Positions 1 to 11,635 of a stretch of DNA of 64,000 bases are shown in pieces. Below the pieces are notes generated by a model. The model saw only the letters and a list, made by a program, of their open reading frames with translations, was not told where the DNA came from and did no database searches. Within the stretch, counting starts at the first letter, position 1. Each line of letters begins with the position of its first letter. Source of the stretch: Umbelopsis ramanniana AG (Eukaryota > Mucoromycota > Umbelopsidomycetes > Umbelopsidales > Umbelopsidaceae); NCBI RefSeq assembly GCF_025399195.1, contig NW_026252113.1, positions 1 through 64,000 of the forward strand, given 5' to 3'. Position numbers and translations under genes: made by a program.

Positions 1-1025
1 CAATGTCTTATTAGCACTTGCAACACATCTACACGGAAAGAATATAGACAAAGGATTTATCAGAATCGATATGAGCGAGTTCCAGCATAAGGTAATCCTA
101 AGAAGGATATGTTTATACGTAGTGCTGCTAAAATGACTAATCTGAGTATAGCATGATGTGTCGCGGTTCATTGGGTCCCCGCCTGGATATGTGGTAAGCT
201 ACTGTCATCACATCAAATGCGCTTTATTCTCTCATTCTCACTAATTCTTTTTGATGTCATCAAAAAGGGGTTTGAAGAGGGCGGACAGTTGACTGAGAAA
301 CTTAAAGACTGTAAGAAGTTACATTGCAGTAGTAGAGGAGGTAGGATTCAAACTAACAAGTATATGCCACTTCGATACATAGGTCCGAACGCCACTGTAC
401 TTTTGGATGAAGTTAAAAAGGTAATAATCATTTCTCGGTACTTGATATGGTCGAACCTTTTCTAGAGATCGGTGAGCTAACAAAATTGTATTTTTCAGGC
501 GCGTCCTAATGTGTTAACAATCATGCTTCAATTGTTTGACGAAGGCCGTATTACTGACGGGAAAGGCGCCACCGTGGAATGCAAAGACGCTATATTTGTC
601 ATGACATCCAATTTGGCGCAACATCAAACTGCTGACGAAGCAGAATTGTTACGTCTTGAAGCAACGACCGATCACGACTCCCAAAGTACAGGAATAAACA
701 CTGAAGATGCCAAACAAGCTCGCGTGGCAGCCGATGAAGTGAAATCCGATTCAAAAGATGGTGACATCACATTATCAAGACGATTTATTGACCGGGTTAT
801 TTATCCCATTCTATATGATTATTTTGGAAGAGACGAGTTTCTGGGACGCATTAATGAAGTTCTATTCTTCTTGCCGTTCGATCAAAAGGAATTGAAAATC
901 CAGAGAATTGATGCGATGGGCGAAAAAGGCCAAAAAACGACACAATATCACATTGACATGGAGCCTTGAAGCGGTATCTGGCAGAGTAAAAACTGCTTTA
1001 GCGGAGATGAAAAAAGATTTGGCGG
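1..1025 (+). pseudogene. 3' remnant of a Skd3/CLPB-type AAA+ disaggregase
   Basis: The gene is cut by the window edge. Exons 2-91, 152-193, 268-310, 383-420 and from 499 encode the second AAA+ module of a ClpB/Skd3 protein. Visible are the pore-loop region (PPGYVGFEEGG, split by an intron), Walker B (VLLDEV), LTIMLQLFDEGRITDGKG, a sensor-1 region (FVMTSN) and RRDEFLGRIN-like residues. The order and wording resemble mitochondrial CLPB/Skd3 more than bacterial ClpB. Near 895-902 the frame breaks: the reading that continues the family (WAKKAKKRHNITLTW) lies in the +2 frame, about 8 nt short of the expected spacing. The stretch that should hold the sensor-2 GAR motif is missing before RVKTALAEMKKDLA. 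A possible donor lies at 1025, but no recognisable C-terminus follows. I infer an inactivated copy; an assembly error could mimic the frameshift but not the missing sensor-2 segment. Confidence 0.6.
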
Positions 1026-3365
1026 TAAGGTTCTGACTGTTCTCACAAGTAAACAAGCCATAAGTTTCGATGTTGCAGGGTTATTTTTTTTGTCATGTAG
1101 CGAAGACACAAACATTCGAGGCGTGCATCAACATGAAAAATTGTCTTGAAATTCATGTTAGCACCCACATAAAGGAATGTAATATTAGGCTGATGTTTAG
1201 AAACACCGATGGGTGGAATAGAGGATTATGTGGCGTTTGTTGCTGACTCGCTTCGCTAAATTGTCAAAATACACACCAACCTCTAGGCGCACACCGTTGT
1301 TTCCAATCCTTGTGATAAACAGAGGTATGAGGGCACCACGTTTGTTGCATTGATCATATCCCTGAAATCGCAGTAGCTTTCTGATCGTAAAGAGCCCCAC
1401 ATAGACAGAGCGTCGGGTGTAATCTATCTTTCAAACCCACCATCATTGTCATAGGCTTTATCATGGCGGTCAAGCGATGATCAATTATTTCAACTAACTG
1501 CTGCAAATCAGAGAGTTCGTGAACGTGGAGAATGCAGCTGTAACGGATGGACCTATGTTGTTGCACATTCCATGACTCTGTAGCCTGATGTTACTTGTGG
1601 CAGTATCGATGATAACTCATAAACTTGTCCGCAGGTAGGTAAATAAAGTGATTTGGGTGTCTAAAAGGGGCCAGCACTATTTTTAGGAGAGCTATAGGAT
1701 TCAACGGCCCGCAGCGGTACAAGGCCTAGCGGAGCTAAAAACGTCCTATTGATTGAACACGTTGCAAAAACCATTGGCCAAAAGACTTGTTTGGAGCTCA
1801 TTTGGAAACTCGTTCAATTACCAGGTATTTGCCAACCCTTCAAACCACTTCAAAATGAAGGCTTTCCAGTGTTCACCTTTCCCCTGTCATTTTGGACAAT
1901 GGTCATCGTTACTTTACACTTGTACCTTGTAGGTTAAAAAGGAAATACTTAAAAGTGTCTTACAAGCTGTATGTGTTAAAATTAGACAATTTTACCCATT
2001 AGGGCATGGAGCGGCAACAACAAAGTCCTCATTTTGTCTCTCGCGGATTTCCCGTAGACTGTTGCTGCTCACACATCAAAAGCACTCAAGGTTTTGTAAA
2101 GGCCATATTCAGTAAGCGTCCAGACATGCATTTTCCTGAAATGGTGAAAAGCTAGTGCATATTCAAGCCGCCTCTTGTATAACAGACGCTATGGCTAAAC
2201 GGAAAGTATCGAATTTGAAGTGCTTTGTAGCGCACGTGGACTAAAAGTTAGGGGTGGGTCATCTCTAGCTCACGTTGCTACCTTTCAGTTGGTTATTCGA
2301 ATGTTTGAGTCGTTTGGCATACGGGCTCTTTTGGTTTAAACACTATTGGGTGGCGCGCGGTTGACGAAAATGGATGGCTCCACTGAGGTGGAGTGGTGGA
2401 CACGTGTGGTCATGTTCTCTCCGTACTGCCTTCGTTCCACACAAAGATGGTGGACAGTCTTACGAAAAAAACGGTTTTCATAGCTTCAACTATGACAGTG
2501 GTCAAATAGGCTGAAACAGACTAATGGTCTTGTTTTGGGAAACGAGCTTTGAAACAGTCGCGTATCGGCTTCACCTGTAAAGTCTTCGTGGCTTCCTGGA
2601 AGTATTGGAAAAGTGCGTGGACGGTGTCGGTGAAAGAAGAATAAGCTACTTGAATCTTCTGGGACTAAATTTTCATGTTACGTCGTACCATACTGTGGGT
2701 CTCTCGGGAATATGATTGCGCTAAGCGAAGAGTGTAAGGCGAGAGTTGCAGACGTTCGAACTGATGCAAAATTAATCAAGACTGTCAAATCAAAATCATA
2801 TCACATCATTCAAATCAGACTGATTAACTAATCCTTTCTTGTGAGCGCATCACAACAAGATTGGGAACTCATGAGGTTGGTCTCTGTGTGTGCTACTATG
2901 TATAGACACAAATTGCAAAGGGTCAGACATCCTTTTACTAGGTTTATGGTGTAGCCTGAGACTTGTATATGAAACGTTTGTTTGCGTCCATACTGCCTGC
3001 GAGCGAAACATGGTTGCCCCTTGAAATTTTTTGGACGAGTGCCATTCTGCTTTCAAACGATGGAAGAGAACATTAGTGCAACAACCCCCATTTTGAACCG
3101 TGAATAGGAAGCCACTTCAAGTTCAATAGGTCCTCCATATTCCGGACTTAATAGCGTTGTTTTGATATCGTCCCTTAAAAAATGATGAGGCTTTGATGTT
3201 ACATCCCACCGCTTCTAAGACAGTGTGTGTAAATGTGGTTTGACAAAGCGTTACATAACAAAAAGGGATTGCATTCCGGTATAAATGGACGGTCTCATTT
3301 TCATGCCGTTTTTACAACCTTTTTATCTCATCTCCAATTTAATCCTACACACTTGTCTCCACCCA
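1026..3365. other. Long stretch without a recognisable gene
   Basis: Only short ORFs (70 codons or fewer) are present on either strand, with no recognisable domain and no terminal or inverted repeats that would define a transposon. It may be decayed sequence downstream of the CLPB remnant. The last part is the promoter of the acid phosphatase gene. Confidence 0.5.
3279..3285 (+). promoter_or_regulatory. TATA-box-like element of the acid phosphatase gene
   Basis: The string GGTATAAATGG lies about 80 bp upstream of the chosen start codon at 3366. An in-frame ATG at 3285 directly abuts this TATA element. That makes 3285 an unlikely translation start and supports the downstream Met that opens the signal peptide. 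Confidence 0.45.
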
Positions 3366-4457
3366 ATGGTTTCTGTGAAATTTGGTCTCATTGCCCTTTC
3401 TATCGTCTTGCAATCCACTCTGTCTCAAGCAAAGGTGAAAGGAAAATGGTTTGATTCCATTGGCATCATCATGTCTGAAAATGAAGACTTCCTGGTGACC
3501 ATGGCCCAACAACCTTTTATCGACCTTGCCAGCAACGGTACCTTGGCTACCAACTACTTTGGATTGTCGCATGTGTCTGAACAAAACTACGTTGCTATTC
3601 TAGCTGGATGGTTGGATAGCGATATTTATCGTGGCGACTCTGGTACTCCTGCCAATCTTAATATCACCTACCCTACCATCTTGGACCAGCTGCTTGCTCA
3701 AGGATACACTGTTAAACAATACACTGAGTCGTATCCAGGAGGTTGTTATCTGGCAGACATGTACCCAGATGACCCTAATACTGCTTTGTATTACAAAAGA
3801 CACTCTCCATTCAATATGATCAGTAAATGGCGTGGAACTCCTCTGTGTGAATCTCTCATTGGCACCTACGATGATTTTGCAGCGGATGTAGCCAACAACA
3901 ACTTGCCAAACTACTTTTGGATCATTCCTAATGATCTGCATAACACCCATTCTGCAGATACATTTGTGGATGCCAATCCTTGGACGGCTGCCGAAGGCCC
4001 CAAGTGGCTCACTGCTGCCAAACAAGCGGACGCGCTATTTATCAATACATGGGATGAGTCCAGGTGCGATAACAACAAGTATCCATGCGATGGTGGTAAA
4101 ATAGATCAGTTGGTTGCCACCATTATGTGGGGTCCTATGGTTCCAAAGGGTCAAAACACTACCAAGCGATGGGATCATTACTCAGTTGCTCGTACTGTTG
4201 AGGAAAACTGGGGACTGACTCCATTGAACTCAACTGGTGATGGAAATGCCACGGCCTTTGATTTCTTGCTATCCAATCCTTCTCTCAATGCCAGTACCAC
4301 CAGCTCCACTCCCATGGGTGCCTCCGGCGCTTCAGCATCTTCTTCATCGGCTGGATCTGCTTCTACCGCCAAGTCCAGTGCTTTGGCGATCAAGCCTACT
4401 GTGTTTGGTGCTACCATCGCCATATCACTTCTCTCACTTTCCGCCATATTTTTGTAG
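3366..4457 (+). CDS. Secreted, probably GPI-anchored acid phosphatase (phosphoesterase family)
   Basis: Single-exon gene of 363 aa. The protein starts with a signal peptide (MVSVKFGLIALSIVLQSTLS). The body matches fungal acid phosphatases of the phosphoesterase family related to phospholipase C: an N-terminal block with SENEDF, NYFGLSHVSEQNYVAI, the IIPNDLHNTHSAD block and a late WDHYSVARTVEENWGL segment. The C-terminus is Ser/Ala/Thr rich and ends in a hydrophobic tail (ATIAISLLSLSAIFL) without charged residues, as in GPI-anchored wall or membrane proteins. Likely role: release of phosphate from organic esters at the cell surface. The start at 3366 is preferred over an in-frame ATG at 3285 because it opens the signal peptide and 3285 touches the TATA element. 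An AATAAA lies near 4546. Several N-glycosylation sequons fit secretion. The exact substrate cannot be told from sequence. Confidence 0.85.
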   Translation: MVSVKFGLIALSIVLQSTLSQAKVKGKWFDSIGIIMSENEDFLVTMAQQPFIDLASNGTLATNYFGLSHVSEQNYVAILAGWLDSDIYRGDSGTPANLNITYPTILDQLLAQGYTVKQYTESYPGGCYLADMYPDDPNTALYYKRHSPFNMISKWRGTPLCESLIGTYDDFAADVANNNLPNYFWIIPNDLHNTHSADTFVDANPWTAAEGPKWLTAAKQADALFINTWDESRCDNNKYPCDGGKIDQLVATIMWGPMVPKGQNTTKRWDHYSVARTVEENWGLTPLNSTGDGNATAFDFLLSNPSLNASTTSSTPMGASGASASSSSAGSASTAKSSALAIKPTVFGATIAISLLSLSAIFL

Positions 4458-5053
4458 ATTTCCTACTTCTGCCCCATCATATCCGCAAAATTATGTATCA
4501 GTAAATACTCAAGTGTACTTTATTTGTATCCTAAGCGAGTTCCATTAATAAAGCATTCATTCCCAATACCGTAATTTGAGACCACTTTCCCTTCAGCATA
4601 ACGGACAGTAAAAAATCTAGTTTCGTGACGCTGGCTGTGAAGATAGACCAAAACAACGGCCCTAAATTTTTTTAAATGCGAACCATGCGGTGTTTCATAA
4701 CAAGGTATCATCGCCATGACTGGCCCGGTAGTCTTTTCTGCCATCACGAAGAGTAAATCGTTCTATGGCAAATATTTCTTTTAAATATTCCATCATGTGC
4801 TGTTTCTCCTCAGTGCCTCATTCACATGAGACACAACACTTTCGTGTTTTTGGTTTCTTCACAAATGCAGTATGACAAATTTCTACGCACCCATGTATAA
4901 TGAACTGACGGTTATAGCATACGTGATGTTTATTGACAATCTGGTACGACTATATATATTGCATTCTTTTACATACCGAGATCTCCAGAGTCTCGGTTCT
5001 CTTGTGCATAACATGACTATTTGATGCTGCTGTGAGGTAAATATTTCTTTTTT
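4458..5053. other. Convergent 3' flanks of acid phosphatase and DJ-1 family genes
   Basis: AT-rich sequence between two converging genes, with AATAAA near 4546 and a TATATATAT run near 4952-4960. I see no coding signal and no RNA gene. Confidence 0.5.
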
Positions 5054-5770
5054 TTACAAGCTGTCGAATACTTTGACAGCGTTGGCGGCGGTCGAATGAG
5101 CACTGGCGGGATTGGCACCAGTCACAACTCGACCATCGATTTGAGAAAAGTCATCAAAAGGATGAGCAGGAGCAACATACTTTGCTCCAACACCAGCCGC
5201 ACCCTCCTCAATTGTTTGTACTCCAGCAGCCTTGATACGGTCCAAGACGTTCATTTCAACTTCTCCTTGGGTGGTGAAGCCGGTGACGGTCTTACCTTTG
5301 ATGATGGAGTCACCGTTGGCGTCCTTAACGGGAGGAAGGATAGCAGGTCCGTGACAGACAGCAGCAACCACACCACCACGCTTGTAGATGTCCTCAGCAA
5401 TGGCGATCAATGACTTGGCGGTGGGGTAGTCCCACAAGGTAGCATGGCCAGCCGACGCGAAAAACAAGCCATAGTCAGATGGCTTCAAATCCGAGGCTTT
5501 ATGAAGGTTCTTCAGCTTGACGTTGAACTCATGGTTGGGGTCATGAAGGATTTTTTCATCATCGTCTGACACAAACATCTTGGCGGTAGAGTGTTCGTCG
5601 ATACCATAAGTTCCAGTCTCAGAGGCTAAATCGACTTGGAAGCCAGCCTTGGTCAAGGTAAGGTAAGGGTGAAGAGCTTCTGTGTAGAAGAGACCAGTAC
5701 GGGCACCATCTTCATAGAAGACGCCGTTGTAGCTGGTGATGGCGATGATAGCTTTACGAGGAAGTGACAT
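5054..5770 (-). CDS. Hsp31-like DJ-1/PfpI superfamily protein (glyoxalase III / chaperone type)
   Basis: Intronless gene of 238 aa, the usual length for the yeast Hsp31 group. It has the class I glutamine-amidotransferase-like fold signature. Nucleophile Cys139 lies in AAVCHGPA with His140 beside it, and Glu31 lies in FYTEALHP. This reproduces the Glu-Cys-His triad of Hsp31 (E30/C138/H139) with a one-residue offset. Family members detoxify methylglyoxal to lactate without glutathione and act as stress chaperones or deglycases in the cytosol. No targeting signal is visible. The start codon is the only reasonable one, just upstream of the first beta strand (RKAIIAITSYNG). The gene stands alone; its promoter is the 330 bp between it and the 3' end of PRI1. 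The family assignment is firm; which activity dominates is inference. Confidence 0.92.
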   Translation of the reverse strand: MSLPRKAIIAITSYNGVFYEDGARTGLFYTEALHPYLTLTKAGFQVDLASETGTYGIDEHSTAKMFVSDDDEKILHDPNHEFNVKLKNLHKASDLKPSDYGLFFASAGHATLWDYPTAKSLIAIAEDIYKRGGVVAAVCHGPAILPPVKDANGDSIIKGKTVTGFTTQGEVEMNVLDRIKAAGVQTIEEGAAGVGAKYVAPAHPFDDFSQIDGRVVTGANPASAHSTAANAVKVFDSL

Positions 5771-6102
5771 AGTTAGAGAAACAAGGATAAAAGACGGTGA
5801 TCGCTTTTACGATGGGTTTTTCTGATAAATGCTCGCCATCGGAAATTGAATCTGCATGACGCAGGCGTTTCGATATGTGCAGCAAGCGTGCATTTTAACC
5901 CAAAGACTACCGATCCAAATTCTACTACTTTCATATGGTACCTACTCACTCTAACAAAAATTTTCTACTGTCCTTGGAAGTTCGCCAGCAGGGCGGGTCC
6001 ACCGACGACGACGCCATTCATTATAAAATTGTTATTTGCATAAAGCAGGTTTTGATATTTGATTATTTTTTAATGACAAATGAAAGTATAATACAAGGAG
6101 AT

Positions 6103-8196
6103 TTAAAATTCCATGGAAACGGATGCTTCGGCTGTAAGGAAAATGGGAGTCAGTCGACAAAATGTGGTAATCGGCTTGAACCGTACTTAGTCTTACCTCG
6201 CTTGCGCTCTAGCGCTTCTTTCAACAGGCCATCGACAAATAGCTCAAAGGTTCCAATATATTCCTTAAGCGACGTTTTATCGTAATCTAAAGGCATTGTT
6301 AGATGCTTCATGCAAAGCCTAAGGTATCAATTCGCACACTTACCAGCCATTCGCTTGTCAGTCTCCTTGGTATTGGCAGCATTGTAGCTCTCCAATTCTT
6401 TGGTCAGAGTTTGCAACGTGGGGACCGAGAATGGATCGAATTGGTCACAGGTGTCGGGATTGATGGGTACGCACACTCGTTCTGCGAGCAAGACTTAGTG
6501 CTGGATTTAAAAAGTTATGGTTACATGCACTAGCCTATACTTACGAGTTTTGGGATGTACGCAAAATGGACTTTTCAGCAAATGGTTGATGTTAGTGGAT
6601 ACTTTATCGTCCAATCGCGGATAAGTATATTGGAAAATGATGTCCCGAGGTATCAAATTCAATTTGTCACCCTAAATAAGAAAAGGGATTAGCGCTAAAG
6701 TGTACGCCATTGTAGTGTTGGAAACTGCTTTCATACCGTCTTTCTTTTGGCATATTCGTTCTTTTCCAATTCAGTTCTGAGGTCATCCCATCGACTTTTA
6801 CCCGATGCATCGGTGCCTTCCCAACGCTCAGCAAGTTTGGCTTGGACAGCTGGAAGTGGATTACATCAGTGATTCTGTCTTCAATTGCACTGCTTGGTAT
6901 ACCAAACACTTACCCTGGTCAGGAATGATATTTAAAATCTTTTTCCAACTCTTTTCGTCGTTAAATACGCCTTGATCCTTAACTACCAGTGGTAAAAAGT
7001 ATTGTCTGAGAATATCCAGTGATCGCCTGTACATAGTAAATTGATTCATAATCAGCTGACTGGACAGAACAGGTAAACCGCCAACCATGGCCAAGTATGA
7101 CGAGAAAAAAGCTTACGTCAATGATGGGTGAAGTGTAGCAGGTAGCTTAACCTTCCGTGACATCTCAGCACCTCCCTAAACAAAAAAAGTCAGCCATTTG
7201 AGCAGTAAATGACTATAGATCAACTCTGAAGTGACTAAACCAACCTTGACAACTTCCAGGTACGATACAATAGCGCTACGAGCCTCATTGTTCAATTTCC
7301 GAGCTCTTTCATCGCATACCCAACAATGGACACCTCTTCGTCCAGAGTACACCCATAGAATATGCTTGAAGCCGAAATCCTCTATTGTTGAAAAAGATAA
7401 GTTCACAAATGATACCTGTCAAGACTTTAAAGGTACATAGCTCTTCCTATGCATGTAAACGTACCTTTCAAAGCTGCGTGAATCACTTTGATAGCAACCG
7501 TCATGAATCCCCAGCATTTGTGACATATATCACCACCACTAAGAAGAAAAAACGTAATGTTTAGATGAAAGTCTGAAATGTAAGCATATATTTTGGTCAG
7601 CTCCCTTACCTGCAGCAAGTGCGTATCTCATCGTAGTCGGTCATATCAATATCAAACACCAGTTCTTTTTCAACAGGTTGAAATGCTTTAGGGTTGATGG
7701 TCTTTTTGTCTTTTGGTTTCGCAGTGTAAATAGCACCAATATCTATTTTGACAGGTTGTAGTCGTTCAATTTCGTTTCGAAGTTCTTCAGCGTCCGAGAA
7801 TGAATTGTATCTCAAATAGGTGTCTGACGCCAAGGTAAAACTGAACTCTCTTTGGACAAAGTTCTTGTTAGGAGTGGTATCATAGTTAAGCCAATTGAAG
7901 TAAGTCTTGTAAGGAAAAAAGCGGTTGTAAAACGTTCGTAGGAGGATCACCGGGTCATTTTCCATAGCCTGCATTCTGTAGATCGTTCAGTGGTTGCAAC
8001 AGAGAAGAAGGGAGGATCTTTTTAACAGCACTTACGAAGTCAATTTGGAGTTGAAATTAGATGCTGCCATAGGAAAACTTTTGGTTTTGAATCTGTCTGG
8101 CGTCGCTTGGTTGAGATGGACTTTGGACATGTCTCGATCAACCTCAGTCATGTCATCGTCCGAAAAAAAGTTCTGCTCAGCGGCATCCATGGCCAT
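6103..8196 (-). CDS. PRI1: DNA primase small (catalytic) subunit
   Basis: Eleven exons on the minus strand: 8196-8036, 7975-7610, 7538-7465, 7381-7245, 7175-7117, 7026-6914, 6849-6737, 6671-6545, 6481-6344, 6286-6197, 6131-6103. They sum to 1407 nt, 468 aa. The product is the p48/Prim1 subunit that makes RNA primers in the polymerase-alpha-primase complex. Diagnostic features are FDIDMTDYD, with catalytic Asp162 and Asp164, the following zinc-site cysteines (CC...ICHKC), the conserved [24 protein letters not shown] block, and a C-terminal [13 protein letters not shown]. About 54 residues precede the family core, so this copy has an N-terminal extension. An alternative start is the Met opening exon 2 (MQAMENDP). 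A GGCGCGAA element upstream resembles S-phase (E2F/MBF-like) sites. Confidence 0.93.
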
Positions 8197-8687
8197 GATA
8201 TCACTGATTTCGTCGTGAGCTAAGAGAAAAGTGCGTAAGACATTGGATTGCAAGTGATCGCTGCTTGGCTTGGGTCTTTTAGAGCATTACCTTGCACGTC
8301 TAACATTGCTGATTATTTTGTGTTTGCAAACCAACAAGTCGCGTCGCGTCTGTCGACTTTCAGGCGCGAATGGAAAAAACAGTCGGTGGCTGAAATTTTG
8401 GGCACACTTTTTAAAAAAAAGAAAAAAGTTTCAGCCATTGAGAAATAAAACATTGCTCGGACGGTAAGCCAAGCGGAAAAATCTCAAAGTAACGGTATTT
8501 TATGGTCTCATGAATCTAATGTTGCTTCTTTTATGAGAGCATGCTTTCATTTTTCATCACGAACTCTAGATAAGCGGTGGTACCGTAACTCAAAACGACG
8601 ACATGTGACTTAAAGTTCCCGTGTCTTTCGCACCGAGCTAAATATTCGCTGAGGTCAGCTCTTTCCTATTTGTAAAACGGTTGCTTT
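8197..8687. promoter_or_regulatory. Divergent promoter region PRI1 / M28 peptidase
   Basis: 491 bp between two head-to-head genes. GGCGCGAA at 8363-8370 reads TTCGCGCC toward PRI1, 166 bp upstream of its ATG, and resembles E2F/MBF sites of DNA-replication genes. An A-rich tract (8409-8428) and a TAAATATTC element near 8639 lie on the peptidase side. Function is inferred from motif similarity only. Confidence 0.4.
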
Positions 8688-11459
8688 ATGGTAGAAACCG
8701 ATAGAAAAATAGATGACAGCGGCAGGTACAAGCCGCATGGGATGCACGCATGGAATGGGACGCAACAGGCACAGAACGCTACGGCTTCCGAAACAGAAAC
8801 CACGCCTTTGCTGTCTAAGGCAGCAGCCGCAAACCACGCTGGATTTCCTGATTATTCTGCTTTTTTCAAAGCAGTTGAAGTAAAAGTGAAGATTTTTTCC
8901 AAGTTTATATCGATTATATTAGCTGTTTCATGGGTGGTTTGGTACATCACGACTATTATCTCCATGTTTCGTCGTCAAGGTAATTCTGCAAACAGTATGC
9001 AAGCTTATTCCGATCAGTAGACAAAGTTTTTCTCACACATTCCCTCAGACCTTACAATGGATATTGCCAAAAACATTATCCTTGATACACCCAATAGCTT
9101 TAAGCTGCGCGAATACCTTGTCAACTACACCTCGGTAGCCCATGTTGCTGGAACAGAATCGGATCGCTTACAAGCCGAGTGGACTCGCGATAAGCTTGTT
9201 GAGTTCGGTATTAAGGATGTAAAGATCGAGACATACTGGCCGCTTCTCAACTATCCGAAAAGTCATCGAGTGGCTATCGTGTCTGGCCCAGAGCACTTGC
9301 ACTATGAAGCTAAACTTCGGGAAGACGTTGCTCCCGGGGATGATACCAGCAAGCGACAGGACGATGTTCCAACCTTTCATGGTACGATGGTATGTTCGGT
9401 CTGTCAATATAGCTGATATTGCTGCTCATATACGTTATTATCATCCGTAGGTTATAGCAAGGGAGGCAATGTCACTGCTCCGATCATTTATGTAAATTAT
9501 GGTCGTATTGAAGACTTCAGACTGTTGGCGTCACGAGGCGTTCAGATGAATGGAACCATTGCCTTGGTGCGATACGGAGAGAATTTCCGTGGACTAAAGG
9601 TTACTGCAGCAGAACAATTTGGATGTGTAGGAGTTTTGATCTACTCTGATCCTATCGATGACGGCCCTGTGTCCAAGCCCGGTGTTGAAAATCCTGCAAA
9701 ACCGTATCCTGAAGGACCATGGTATGTGCCATATTTAGCATGAGATAATCATTAGTCAATATCTAAAGGTATAATGTAGGAGGGCTCGATCGTCTGTTCA
9801 ACGTGGATCGGTTCAGCCATTTTCCCTTATGGCAGGAGATCCTCTGACTCCTGGATATGCTGCCAAGGAAAACGTTACTCGACTTGCCATAAATGAAACG
9901 ATCGGTATCGCAAAGATACCATCTATGCCGATTTCTTGGGAGGATGCGGTACCACTTTTTAAAGCGCTCATTGGGCATGGACGAGTTATTGAAAGCTGGA
10001 AAGGCGGGTTGGACAATGCAATGTACTTTTATGGTCCTTCCGTGGCCGAAGTAAACCTAGTCAACGAGATTGAAAACAAGATCACTCCAATCTGGAATGT
10101 CATTGGAAGGATCCAAGGTCATGAGGAAGGTAGCAAAGCTATTGTGCTCGGTAAGCAGGAGTTCGTACGGGGAAGACTGTCAATCATGACATGAATTACT
10201 GGCTAATCTTACAATAGGCAACCATCGTGATGCATGGGTGTACGGCGCGATCGATCCTTCCTCTGGTTCAGCAATTATGGTAAGATATACGCGATCAGTC
10301 CAACGGCTTTACCCCATAGAATTAGCATCTAATTCAATTTACATAGCTTGAGCTGGCAAGAACATTTGGCATTTTGTTAAAGCACGGATGGAAGCCAAGG
10401 CGAACCATCATCTTTGCCTCCTGGGATGCCGAAGAATACGGCATGGTTGGTTCAACAGAATGGGTAGAGGATCACAAAGAATGGCTCGATAACGGAGCTA
10501 TCTGTTACCTGAATGTAGACATGGCAGTTTCTGGCCCACATTTTGCAGCCACAGGCTCACCATCAATGAACCAACTATTGTATGAGATCACAAAGCAAGT
10601 TCCTGATCCCAAAACTCATATGTCCATTTACGATACCTGGCTCAAAGATTCTGGAGACCGTGTGAATGAACCCTTTGTCGGCACCCTTGGCTCTGGCTCT
10701 GATTATGTTGCCTTTATCGATCATGTTGGCATTGCTTCCGTGGATATAAGATTCACAGGTGAATTTGGTGTATACCATTCAAATTACGACAGGTAAAGTA
10801 AAGCTTCATGAGTAGCCTTCTTTTTGCGATAGCTGATGGCTCCCGTTCCGTTCTAGTTTATATTGGATGGACCATTTCGGCGACCCGACCTATCAGTACC
10901 ATGTCGCACTCACACAAATTTGGGGCTTGATGGCATTTCACCTAGCTAACGACCGGTTACTGAAGATGACTGCCACACCATACGCTGCATTCATCGCTGA
11001 ACAATTCCGTTCACTCAAGAGTCTATCCCCTTTGCGAGATTTCTCGAATTTGGAGTCGGCTATTAGGAACTTCATTGACGCTGCCGACATTCTAGATGCC
11101 CAAGTACTTTTATTAAAGAACGGCAGCGGAAATACATCCATCGGCGACGTTAACTCTAGGCTTAGCTTCTTCGAACGCCGGTTCATTGACCCTGAAGGTA
11201 TCCAAGGTCGTGACTGGTTCAAGCATGTTATCATAGGTTAGTTGGCGCGATACATAGCTCTCATGGTGTCTTTCATCTCATTTTGTTTCCATTTACAGCG
11301 CCGGGGTTGTGGACCGGGTACGCGGCTCAAACGTTCCCGGCCATTGTCGAGGCCATCGAGAACGGGAACGAAACTGCGATTATGCATACAATGAACAGAG
11401 CAGCTTTGCACATTGAAAAAGCAGCCAAGTTCGTAGCAGGTCGACGATCTTTTCACTAG
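8688..11459 (+). CDS. Glutamate-carboxypeptidase-II-like M28 peptidase, type II membrane protein
   Basis: Eight exons: 8688-8979, 9049-9381, 9451-9721, 9780-10150, 10218-10279, 10347-10792, 10857-11236, 11299-11459. They sum to 2316 nt, 771 aa, about the length of GCPII and yeast Vps70. A cytosolic N-terminus carries an acidic dileucine sorting signal (ETETTPLL), followed by one transmembrane helix at about residues 71-93 and a lumenal ectodomain. The ectodomain has a protease-associated insert ([10 protein letters not shown]...RYGENFRG), the M28 domain and a TfR-like dimerisation domain. All zinc and catalytic residues of the family are present: GNHRDAW (His), GAIDPSSG (Asp), WDAEEYG (Glu-Glu), LNVDMA (Asp) and VYHSNYD (His). 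It should be an active zinc exopeptidase of the vacuole or endomembranes, judging from the dileucine motif. Substrate unknown. Confidence 0.93.
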
Positions 11460-11635
11460 CGAGGCTGGTAGATGGACAGTATCAACATTTATTGTATGTG
11501 TTTTGCCAATTCTAGAATCTTTTTCACTTTTTTGAATTGTAAATGCGATCCCGTTAATATTGAATGAAACCAGCATATTGCAGTGATAAGAAAAAAAGGC
11601 GGGTGGAGAGAAAGTGGAGGGGAATATTGATCGAT

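Noticed and set aside
1749-1937. 62-codon ORF as continuation of the CLPB gene
   Set aside because: No resemblance to the CLPB C-terminus and no splice path that restores the GAR sensor-2 motif.
3285-3365. Upstream ATG (3285) as start of the acid phosphatase
   Set aside because: It touches the TATA-like element and would put a second hydrophobic stretch before a clean signal peptide beginning at 3366.
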